A stretch of 21,198 bases of DNA, taken from positions 1 through 21,198 of the forward strand of contig JALLAP010000209.1 in the NCBI GenBank assembly GCA_036939355.1, in the 5' to 3' direction. The position numbers and the translations under genes were made by a program. The notes under the pieces are model-generated. The model worked only from the letters and a program-made list of their open reading frames with translations, was not told the DNA's origin and made no database searches. Below, piece by piece: positions 8,891 to 17,667 of the stretch (positions within the stretch are counted from its first letter, which is position 1; each line of letters begins with the position of its first letter). Source of the DNA: Thalassiosira profunda (Eukaryota > Bacillariophyta > Thalassiosirophyceae > Thalassiosirales > Thalassiosiraceae).

Positions 8891-11800
8891 CTATCGACAC
8901 AGGCTGCCGCTGTCGTCGGCCAGTTCGTCCATCTTGGCCCGCACGCCCGCGACGAACTTGAGCATGATCTGCCCGTTCTCCCCCTCCGCGAGCGCCATGT
9001 ACTTCTCCAGCCCGGGCGACAGCGCGCCGGGCCTTCCCTCGTCCGTTCGGCTGTCCGCCCTCGTCGATTCCTCGTCGTCCGTCGCCTCCTCGCCATCGCC
9101 GCTCCGTCCCATCTGCAGCGCCGCCCACAAGAAGATCCGGAAGGCCCTCCGCACGTCCGGGCGGGCCGTCGACCTGGACATGGCGAGCATCAATGCCCCG
9201 TCCAAAATGGGCATGCCGGCGCGGCACAAGAACAGCTCCGGCGCCAAGCGGGCAGCAAAGGTGAGGCCTTGGGCCAGGGACACCTGCACCTCGGCCAGCT
9301 CCGAGGCCCGCGTGCCCTTGAGGATGTCGCCCCGCAGGTCCTTCAACGTCGACGGAGGGCCGCGGCCGAGCAGGGGGCCCACGGCCGCGTACGCCGCCGC
9401 TCGTACCTCCGGGCTCCGGTCCTTGACGCGCCGATGTATCAGAGTCAGCGTGGCGTCGGCAATGTCCGATGCCTCCAGGAGGTGCGACCCCCACCGCGTC
9501 GCGAGGATGGCGCGGCACGCCGCCAGCCGGCCGTGCCTGGACGCGAGGTCCTCCCTCCTCTTTTCGCCCCGGCCCGACTTGGTTGACTTGACCGAGCCGC
9601 ACGCGCTGCCCTCCTCGTCGGCGATATTTAGCACCAGCTCTCGCATGACGTTGCACGCATCGTCGGCGTCGCCTATCGAATCCAACGTATTCCCCAGCAC
9701 CCGCGCGGCGGCCTCCCTTACGCCAATTTCATTGCTGAATAAATATTCTCGGCCCACGGCCAAGCACGATCGGGCGACTCGGTCGGAAACCGCCTCCGGC
9801 CGCGCACGCGCCACCACCTCGGCCACGGCCGTCAGGTGCGCGGCTTGGGTCCGCCGCCACTCGACTTCGAGATTGGTGCCGGGATCCACCAAAATGTCCC
9901 GCGGCGACTCGTTATTGCCAGTGTCAGCATTGCTTGTCATCGCGTCCAGGCGGAGGCGCCCCAGCCACCCCTCCACCAGGCCATCCAAACTCCCGTTCGC
10001 CCCCCAGGCTCCACCCCACCCGGCCAACCGTCCGGCCGTCCGCGCCGCTTCGATTCGCACGCGCGGTTCCAAGCTGCCCGTCGCGCGGAGCAGCGCCCCC
10101 TCCAGGGCCTCTCTGTGCGCCTTCGCCGCCGCACTGCCGTCCGGCAAGGCCATGCCCCCGTCGCCGTTCCCGCCGAACGGCGCGGGGTATGCATTGAGGA
10201 GGGGGCCCGCGGCGGAGTCCCACGAGTGGCCGTGCTCGACCGCCAGCACGACGGGCAGTTGGCCCGTGTGGGGGTCGACTGTGGCGGCGGCCGCGGGGTA
10301 CAAGGCGAGGACGTCGCGGACCATGGAATGTTGAATTGGCTCCCTCCCTGTCGGATCCGTCACGCTCGAGTGGGCCCAGCCCGAATGCGAATACGCCGCG
10401 GAGTCGCGGGAGGGGCTCCTCCCGAAGCGGGGATTGTAGACCCTGCCGGCGTCCGCGCTGCCGCGCCGCCCGACGCTCCGTCCGCGATCAGGATGAGTAA
10501 TAATCGACCCCGCGTCCGACCGGACGCTGTCCAGGGAGCTCCGCCGGGCGGCCTTGCCCGTTGGACGGGGCGCGTCATGGGCGGCAGACCAGACGGAAGG
10601 TTGGGCCGCGCGGCCTCCATCTCTTTGGGATTTGAAAAGGCAAGTGAGCAAATTCAATTCTTCGAAATTTGAAAAGTTTGACATTCATCGTTTGAAAATT
10701 CAAACTGTCTTGAAAATTCAAATGGACTTTTGAAAATTCAACTTGAATTTCCAAATTGGATTTTGAAAATTCAATTCGAATTTCCAAATGGTCAAAGTTT
10801 CAAACGACCATTTGATTTTTCAAATGGTCGTTTGAAAACACAACGCAACGCACAACGCCCCCTCGCCGCCCATCACACCCTCGCCGCCCATCACATCCAA
10901 CTCTTCGCATATGTCATCCCACTCACCGTGCTGGAGCTCCTCCTTCTTTTCCCTCCTCAGGGCGGGAGCACACGGCGACGTGGAGGGGGAGGCGGCCGGT
11001 CTCGTCCGGTTGGCGGAGGGGGTCGATTTCTTCCCCTTCGTCGGCAATGCCGCTGACCGCGTCTTCTTCAATGGCCGGGCGGAAGTCGTCGGAAGCGTCG
11101 GGGCGCGTGCACTTGAGCACGAGCTGGGCCAATGGAGCAGGGCACTCCCACACCCCCGCCGCCGCGTGGACGATCGAGAAATGCTCCGACTCGCGCGCGT
11201 CCAACCTCGCTTGCGGCGCCTGCCTCTCCTCATTGCTCTCGCCAATGCTCCCCTGCCTCCCCTGCTCCGGGACAGACCTGTCCTCCCCCTCTCCAGGCAC
11301 GTCGCCCCGATACGCCGCCCTGAGCAGCAATTCCAGCAGCGCCCAGCATTCATTTAATTCCCCTCCCTCTTTGATCCTTCCCCGCACCATGCTCGGACTG
11401 ACGTCCCCCTCGAGCGCCTCCACCACCTCCTCGGCGTAATCGTCGAACAGCAAGCTCAGGGGGGTGCGGCCCCGCTCGTCCCCCAGCGCGGCCGCGGCGG
11501 GATCCACCGCGAGCAATGTTCGGACGACCGCCGGGCGGAGGAAGGTGCGGAATCCGGAGAGGGCGCAGTGGAGGGGGGTGCGGCGTCGCCGGTCCAGGAG
11601 GCGCGTTGGGGGAGGATCGGCGGGGGCTCCTTCCGACGGCGAGGGCGGGCGCTCCCCGCCGTCCTTTTTGCCGGCATGCTCCCCGCCCGTTTCGTTTTCG
11701 GTCTCCTCCAGGGTCATTGCGGACGTCGATTTCGCCGCACGTCCCACCGCCGCATCGTCCGCCATCCGCTCGACCAGCATTTCCACCACCTCCTCGCCGG

Positions 11801-12449
11801 CGCCGCAGTACGCGGCAAAGTGCAGCGGGGTCAACCCATCGGCGGTCCGACGGCTCGCCGCCCCGGTCGGGGAGCACTTCAGTATCGCCCTTACGACGCT
11901 CGGGGGCGGCTGGCGGCGGCACGCGAGGTGGAGGGGGGTGTTCCGCCGCCGGTCGGCGTACCGGGTTTGGAGGCGGGGGTGGCCGGACGCGACGCCGGCC
12001 GCCTCGCCGTTGGTGGTATCGTCGAGCGTGCTCCCTCCGGCATCCGTGGCCTCAGCCCCAACTGCCGGCCCATCCTTCGCATTGCTCCCGCCAACGCTCG
12101 TCGAGCCTTTTGTAGTGGCCGTGGCAGGACTATCGCCGCTCCCCTCCGGTGAAGCCTCCTCGACTCCGCAGATGGCCAGCGCCTCGTCCCACCGCCCCAC
12201 CAGGCAGGCGTCGTACAGCGGGGGAGCGTTGGCCCCCATCAATATCCCCGATGTGCCCGCGTGGCCGTGCCCGTGCTCTCCGGCAAACTCCTCCTCCGTT
12301 TCAGAGTCATGCTCGTAAGTCAAATTGGTGGTGGAGCTGGAGGGGCTGGTGGGAGGATACGATTTCGACTTGAGCAAAGGGCGCTGATGATGAGCGTTCG
12401 GGAGGGGGCCCACGGGAGTCCACCGGACGGTGGACAGCGAACCTCCCAT
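8891..12449 (-). CDS. Ankyrin-repeat protein with C-terminal HEAT/ARM-like helices, two exons
   Basis: Exons are 12449-10927 and 10622-8891 (3255 nt, 1084 aa); the 304-nt intron starts GTGAGT, ends CCAAAG and is phase 2. Ankyrin repeats are recognisable at about 170-227 (NTPLHLAC, LTPLHFAAYCG), 289-336 (RTPLHCALS, RTPLSLLF), 424-448 and 483-495 (GRLPLHVAV), and across the intron at about 603-640 (MVRDVLALYPAAAATVD, GQLPVVLAVEHGHSW). The repeat series continuing on both sides supports the join. From about 670 to 1020 helical pairs with HEAT/ARM spacing appear (REAAARVLGNTL, SPEVRAAAYAAVGPLLG), vaguely like GCN1-type repeats. Long low-complexity linkers separate the blocks. It is probably a scaffold; partner and location cannot be told. 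It is convergent with the LAS-peptidase-like gene (114 bp). Confidence 0.8.
10623..10926 (-). other. Unusually long AT-rich intron of the ankyrin gene
   Basis: At 304 nt this intron is two to four times longer than the other introns in the window (74-146 nt). About 200 nt of it (10630-10840) is AT-rich and built of TTTGAA/TTCAAA words, in sharp contrast with GC-rich exons on both sides. It carries four GAAAATTC boxes and a perfect hairpin. It may be a decayed foldback insertion that is removed by splicing. Confidence 0.7.
10798..10837. repeat. Perfect 18-bp inverted repeat with 4-nt loop (intronic hairpin)
   Basis: Left arm 10798-10815 begins TTTCAAACGACC; the right arm 10820-10837 is its exact reverse complement; the loop is TTTT (10816-10819). 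Confidence 0.95.
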
Positions 12450-13354
12450 CGCGGTGGAAATGTCCGCCTATTCCGCTCAGCGAGGGAGGACGACGAGCGT
12501 ATGGTAGATGATGTGCACCCCAAAAAATCGAGCGCGCGCGGTATCCTGCCAGTATGAATATATTCCGCCGTTGCTGCAACTCCGCTGGACGACGCTGAAG
12601 TCTCTCCTACTGGCGGCCCGAGACTGACAGTGCGTGCGAGGTGCCCGCCGCCCGGGCTCTGCGTCGGGCGCAGCTGCGTCAAAGAGGCGGCTTTTGGCCT
12701 TTGGACGCGCGGGCCGAACCCCTTCTTGCGGATCAGCCCAGGGTCGGGGGATGTGCACTGCACAATGACCCCGCCGACGACTAACCAGCCGCCGCCGATG
12801 CTTCCGCCTACGGTTCGCCCGGCGCGCCCGCGGCTCCTTGTATCACTCACGGGCTGCTCTGCCTGGCCATCCAAGGCATGCACTGCCGAGGCGGTTGATC
12901 CGCCCGAGGAATATTGTACTGGGGGCGCGGGGAGAGGTTGCAAAAATCTTGCAAAAATCAGAGGGCCGGATTCTCCGATGCGTCATGACAGTCGTATACC
13001 GGATGTCGGACCTCTGCCCCCCTGTTTCCGCCCGGTGCAACACCGCCAAAGCATCCTCCACCTCTTTGCCGAGAGGCGACGGAAGGAGCGCTTCGTCGGG
13101 GCATCGCACAGCGCATGGAGGAAGAACATTGACCATTGACACTCAAAACTGTCGCATTGTAAGTGCTAGTGCCTCTGGCATGTGGCCGCGTGCTCCACTT
13201 GCTTTGCCAAGAGTCGAAGTGAAGAACCGCGCTTCGGGGACATTGCAAAGCGGGAGATCTAGCACGCTTTTATCTGCTGTTATGTTCATTAAATTTCGAT
13301 AGGAGCTGAGCTCATTTGTGCAAGAGAGGCGCTCTCCTCGCATTCTAGACATGT
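12450..13354. other. Intergenic region upstream of the ankyrin gene
   Basis: 905 bp between the ankyrin start and the 3' end of the next minus-strand gene. Open frames on both strands lack domains or sensible composition, so none is called. It holds a perfect 11-bp tandem repeat (TTGCAAAAATC, 12938-12948 and 12949-12959). The ankyrin promoter should lie here. Confidence 0.45.
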
Positions 13355-14460
13355 TCAGGAGCGGAAGCAGCACCTGCCCGCCGAGCATCGGAACGTCAAT
13401 TCCTCGCCCTCCTTCACGTTCTCCCGCTCGAACGCGCGGTACGCCGCGAGCTGGGCCTTGGCGTCCGCCAATAGCGCCGTCCACTCGGCCTTCTTTGCAG
13501 TTTCCCGGCACGGGTCCGGCGCGCCGTCAGTGGGAGACACGCACGGCCGCGCAACGACGATGCGCACGGCGCTCGTCAATCGCTCGCGAAAGTACAGGTC
13601 CGATATCGGGCGGGGGAGCAGTTCCGACGCCGGCACCTCCTCCCCGGGAGATTGGCGGGCGAACTTGGTCCACACGGCGGACTCGCGGCGGATGCGCCGG
13701 ATCTCGTCGGCGACGGCGACAATCTCGTCGCATGTTGATTCTCCCACGAGGTTTATTAGGACGCGGGGCCGGTCGGTCCGGACGGGGTGCGGGAGGACGC
13801 AGGCTTTGGGCGCGGGCGCGGGCTTGGTGGCGTCGTTCGTGGCATCGTCTTGCACCGGCGCGGCCTCGGGCGCCGGCTGGGCAGTTCGTTGTTGCTGCCG
13901 GCGCCGCCGCCTCCGCGCGGCGGCGGCGAGGAGGCGCCGGCTCAGCCGCTTGAGCAGGACCTTGATCGATGCGATGTCGTTGCCGGCGTCGTGGGATTGG
14001 GACGCGAGGAGGACCGGCGCGAGCTGGAGCGCGAGCCGCCGGGCCGTGGGTTTGTCGAGGGACGGGACGAGCTCGCGGAGCGCCGCCTCGCTGCGCGGTG
14101 GTGCATATGATGTGAACAAGATATTGCAAGTGCGGTGAGATGTCGGCTCGTACAAATTGCAAATCGACGACGGTAGTACAAGGAGCGAAGCACCACTCTC
14201 GCCCAAACCAAACCTCCGCACCGGACGAGAACTCACATCGCATCGCTCGCGTCCTCGACGCTGCTTCGCCGCCTCGCCGTTGGCTTCGGCGGTTGCGGCG
14301 CGCTCATCGCTTTCAGCATCGTCGTCGGGGCGGGCGCGTTGGCGTTCGACTGCGGTTCGATGTTCATCGTTTCGGGATCTCCAACACGTTTTATGAGGGA
14401 GGGGCTCGGCCGTGTTGCCTCTTGGCGGGCGCTGACGAGAGCTTCATTTCGGCGTTTCAT
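13355..14460 (-). CDS. Unrecognised protein, Arg-rich with conserved-looking C-terminal half, two exons
   Basis: Exons are 14460-14237 and 14090-13355, total 960 nt (319 aa). The intron is 146 nt, GTGAGT...GCGCAG, phase 2, and the sum stays in frame. The N-terminal 70 residues look disordered. Residues about 76-132 are likely helical (EAALRELVPSLDKPTARR, SIKVLLKRLSRRLL), followed by a poly-Arg/Gln block and a Pro/Ala linker. The C-terminal ~150 residues look folded (VLINLVGESTCDEIVAVADE, DLYFRERLTSAVRIVVARPC, AQLAAYRAFERENVKEGEEL) and end with a Cys-containing tail (RCSAGRCC). No family was recognised. The basic block could bind nucleic acid or act as a nuclear localisation signal; that is inference. 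The intron and coherent composition make it a probable real gene. Confidence 0.6.
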
Positions 14461-15338
14461 TTTTTGAAGCGATCCTGCTGAGCGCCAACGCGGATAATTC
14501 TGGGTGCCGCTTCCGGATTTAGTTAACGCAAACGACACGAATTTCGGATGAATTCAGTGCTGGTGGTCGCTTCTTCGGGGGGCTCCGGGAAATGGGTGAC
14601 TACCTAAACTTACGAAGAGAAATTACCCATTTGGCTTTTGAGATTGTTCGTGTTGCTTCACCAACGTCGTGTCTTCGTCGAAACCAACTACGTGTGTCGT
14701 ACCAACTTCAACACGACATACGCATGAAAAAACCCAAATGGCTTTTGCGGCCAAAACGAAAATTACCCATTTGTCTCAGCGCAGCTCTAGCCAGCTACCA
14801 CGTAGTTTGGCAAAAGCCATTTGGGTACTTTTCGTGTGTTGTCCAACAGCCAAATGGGTAATTTGTATGTTGTTTTGTACGTCGTGTTGCGTCTGATGTT
14901 TTTCGACGCTGTTTCATATGTCGTTTTTTGTCACACGACGAAGCGACGTTCAAAGCCAAATGGGTAATTCGAAGTAGAAAGTTTAGGTAGTCACCCATTT
15001 CCCGGAGCCCCCGGAGATACCTGGTGTCTCTCTCGGCTAAATTCTTGGGGAGTCGGACTCACAAAGCCGCGCGTTTGTCATTGCGACAGACGCGGCACTT
15101 GAATGCGAACCCCTCGACAATCCCAATGATACGGAGTCTCAATCGCCACCGAGTGCCGTTCGTGTCACAAAGTGAATGAGGGGCTGCGGGCGGGGCTGAT
15201 GAACTGCAAATTTGCCCAACAACCTGCAACCTGCAACATAACTCCACTCCAAGCAACTCGCTCAGCGCCGCCCGCAAGAGGCGCCCATGCGCCGCAGCAG
15301 CCACGCCCATAGGCCCAGCTGCACTCACTCACAGAGCG
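14461..15338. promoter_or_regulatory. Divergent promoter region split by a foldback element
   Basis: 878 bp separate the start of the unrecognised minus-strand gene from the start of the secreted basic protein gene. Half of it (14578-15012) is the MITE-like element. The remaining 117 bp and 326 bp hold no gene; a CCTGCAA pair lies at 15223-15236. Confidence 0.55.
14578..15012. mobile_element. MITE-like foldback element with long terminal inverted repeats
   Basis: Perfect 34-bp terminal inverted repeats, starting GGGGGCTCCGGGAAATGGGT, lie at 14578-14611 and 14979-15012. After a 9-bp non-matching spacer on each side the inversion resumes with 18 perfect bp (14621-14638, AATTACCCATTTGGCTTT, and 14952-14969). 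The 435-bp element has no coding capacity. The interior is also a degenerate foldback: the word CCATTTGG/CCAAATGG recurs in both directions, for example a perfect 16-bp pair at 14732-14747 and 14811-14826 and a 13-bp pair at 14761-14773 and 14851-14863. No clear target-site duplication was found, so the superfamily cannot be given. Confidence 0.85.
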
Positions 15339-17576
15339 ATGGGCCCATCGATAGACCCCCCACCCGCGGCGGCGCGGCCGCGAAGGCGGCGGCGGCCCCT
15401 CGCGGTCGCATTAACCGCGGTTGTGTTCGCCGCCGGATGTGGCCCCTCATCGCTGGCCGCGGCCGCCGCGGGCCTCCGCGGCCCGCAACACCAACTCGAG
15501 GTCGAGCCACGGTTGCAAACGCAGGTGCTCAAGGGCCGCGGCGGGAGGCGGGCGCCCCAGCATGGCAATCAGATGCCCCGGCCGCGGCAGTCGGCGATGC
15601 TGCCCGATATTTCGCACGGGCGCCGGAGGCTGCTGATAGGAGAGGCTGATCGCACGGAGAAGGCGGGGCACGGGCGGGGCCTCGGCGGGCGGGAGAAGGG
15701 CCGCGACGGCCGCGACGGCCGCGGCGGTGGCGACCGACAGCGAGGGGGCGCCAAGACCCGCGGGAGGGGCGGCAACAAAAAGTCGGGCCGGGGCAACAAC
15801 AACAAGCGGTCGAAGCCCGATCGCAAGCCGGAGAGAAGCAAGCCCGGCCGGGGCGGCGACAAAGACAAAGACCGAGGCAAGCGGGATAAAATCAAGGCCG
15901 AGAATGCCAAGCGGCACGAGCGCAACGAGAAGATGAAGGAGATGCGCGAGAAGACGAAGAAGGGCGGACGGGGGAAGGACCGGTCGAAGAAGCAGCAGAA
16001 TTCCGGCCGGAAGCCCAAGCAAAAATCGGGGCGGGGAAAGTCCAAGCAGAAATCGGGGCGCGGCAAAAACAAACCCAAGAAATCGGACAAGGACAAAGTG
16101 AAGAAGGACAAAGATTCGAGCGAGGATCGCCCGAAGAAGAACGACAAAGACAAGGGCAAGAAGGATAACAGTTCGAGCAAAGATCGGCCTTCCGCCGGCA
16201 GGGATCTGCCCGACAGGGGAAAGAAGGACGAAGATTCCAGCAAAGAACGGCCCGACAAGGGAAAGAAGGACAAGGATGATTCGAGCAAGGATCGACCACA
16301 TATGAACCTAGGAGGAAACCAGCCCAATAAAAAGCCAGGGAGAGACGAGCCCAAGCCGACGAAGAAGCCCGGGAAGCAGGGCTCCAAGAATGACGACGGA
16401 AAGAAGCCTGGAAAACAGGGCTCCAAGAATGATGATGGGAAAAAGCCCGGAAAAAACCAGACCGACGGCAAGCTCAGCTTCGGCGGCGGGAATGACAAGA
16501 AGCCCGGAAAGCAGGGCTCCAAGAACGACGACGAAAAGAAGCCCTCCAAACAGGAAGCCGACGGCAAGTTCAGCCTCGGTGGGAACGGCAAGAAGCCCAA
16601 GTCCTCGTCGGAAGATGGCCCTCTGCAAATGGACGCGGACGCCGGGACCACGTGGCAATTTGGCGGCCCTTTGGGATTCAACTTTGTCTCTTCGCTGGCA
16701 GACGCGTCGACGTTGGTCGAAGACTTTGAGGGTTCCATCAGCCTCAAGTGGGACGTGGGCACGTGGAAGGAGAGCAACGACTCCTACCGAGGGAGCAAGA
16801 CGACCGCGAGCGGGATTGCGGACGCCAGCCTCGGGAGCGCTCCCACGTACTCGAAGCGGACGCTGACCACCGAGTCGGGATTTCACCGGGGGGTGCTGAC
16901 GTTCATGCTCAAGGCGGACTCCTTGCGGCTGCCCAACGAAGCGTTTTACGTCGAGGTCGATGGAACGGTGGCGCTGCCTCCATCGGCCACGGTGTCGACT
17001 CCATCAAGAGAGTGGGTGGAGTACTCCGTTCCGGTGGGCAGCGGTGTGCACAGTGTGGCGTTCGTCCACGTCCACAACCCCTTTGGCCTCGAATCGCTCC
17101 CCCGCGATGGCGCGGGGGGACTGTGGATGGACGAGCTTCGATATGCCCCGTTTACAACCGAGCTGTCGGAAGTTGAGATGACCAACGAAGGATGGGCCCT
17201 CGACGGCAATTCGAAGGCGGTGGCGAGCACCGCAGACATACCGGGCAATGCCGGGAGCGCGGACATCTCCTTCGTGCTGTACACCTCCCACGGGGGAGAA
17301 TTGTCGTACGACATTCTGAGCGAGACGACCGGTCCGCACGACGACTTTGCCGTGGACCTCAACGGGAGGCCGGCCGAGGCCGTGTTTGGGGAGATGGTTT
17401 CGTTCGACAAGCGGAGGTTGACGATACCACCGGGAAAGCAGACGGTGACGCTCCGGCATCGGAAGAATCCAGGGCGGTTAGGACAGGGAGTGTTGGACGG
17501 CCTGAGTCCGGTGGGAACCGAGGGACGGACGAAGCTCCAGAAGATCGAGTTCTGGGGCCAGGCGCCGACCGGGTAG
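15339..17576 (+). CDS. Secreted Lys/Arg/Ser/Asp-rich repeat protein with two C-terminal beta-sandwich-like domains (silaffin-like)
   Basis: A single-exon, 745-aa protein. Residues 1-45 look like a signal peptide: an Arg-rich n-region (RPRRRRRP), hydrophobic LAVALTAVVFAAG and an Ala-rich end. Residues about 110-430 are very basic and low in complexity: Gly/Arg/Asp first, then KxK and SK-rich stretches (KQKSGRGK twice), DSSKDRP-type repeats and five KKPxK units. Residues about 440-605 and 606-740 look like two related beta-sandwich modules (a VEDFEG or VEMTNEGW opening, FYVEVDG or FAVDLNG, a VPVGSGVHSVAFVH or IPPGKQTVTLRH strand pair, LWMDELRY or LQKIEFWG end), like the jelly-roll/MAM-type modules of secreted proteins. 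Alternating K and phosphorylatable S beside acidic residues recalls diatom silaffins; binding to silica or polyanions is inference, and no silaffin sequence homology is claimed. Confidence 0.8.
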   Translation: MGPSIDPPPAAARPRRRRRPLAVALTAVVFAAGCGPSSLAAAAAGLRGPQHQLEVEPRLQTQVLKGRGGRRAPQHGNQMPRPRQSAMLPDISHGRRRLLIGEADRTEKAGHGRGLGGREKGRDGRDGRGGGDRQRGGAKTRGRGGNKKSGRGNNNKRSKPDRKPERSKPGRGGDKDKDRGKRDKIKAENAKRHERNEKMKEMREKTKKGGRGKDRSKKQQNSGRKPKQKSGRGKSKQKSGRGKNKPKKSDKDKVKKDKDSSEDRPKKNDKDKGKKDNSSSKDRPSAGRDLPDRGKKDEDSSKERPDKGKKDKDDSSKDRPHMNLGGNQPNKKPGRDEPKPTKKPGKQGSKNDDGKKPGKQGSKNDDGKKPGKNQTDGKLSFGGGNDKKPGKQGSKNDDEKKPSKQEADGKFSLGGNGKKPKSSSEDGPLQMDADAGTTWQFGGPLGFNFVSSLADASTLVEDFEGSISLKWDVGTWKESNDSYRGSKTTASGIADASLGSAPTYSKRTLTTESGFHRGVLTFMLKADSLRLPNEAFYVEVDGTVALPPSATVSTPSREWVEYSVPVGSGVHSVAFVHVHNPFGLESLPRDGAGGLWMDELRYAPFTTELSEVEMTNEGWALDGNSKAVASTADIPGNAGSADISFVLYTSHGGELSYDILSETTGPHDDFAVDLNGRPAEAVFGEMVSFDKRRLTIPPGKQTVTLRHRKNPGRLGQGVLDGLSPVGTEGRTKLQKIEFWGQAPTG
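16362..16589 (+). repeat. Tandem coding repeat, 39-nt KKPGKQGSKNDDG unit
   Basis: Residues 342-354 and 355-367 are identical 13-mers; 368-386 is a variant ending KLSFGGGND; 387-399 is the 13-mer with final Glu; 400-417 is a variant ending KFSLGGNG. The pattern forms two higher-order blocks (355-386 and 387-417), so a 32-residue unit was duplicated after the 39-nt unit arose. Confidence 0.85.
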
Positions 17577-17667
17577 ACTGTTTAGCTGCAAGTTACTTCT
17601 AGAACGCTGGAGTAAGCTCAGGAAAGAATTGTCAAGACATCATGCAAACATTTACTAAATGCAACTC

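Noticed and set aside
12320..12943. Minus-strand frame overlapping the ankyrin start
   Set aside because: It overlaps the true start in another frame and has no recognisable feature.
14578..15012. Autonomous DNA transposon
   Set aside because: There is no transposase coding capacity in 435 bp; only a non-autonomous foldback can be supported.
15569..16777. 402-codon minus-strand frame rich in Leu, Phe, Pro and Ser
   Set aside because: It is the complement of the Lys-rich repeat region (AAG read as CTT), so openness is explained by codon composition.
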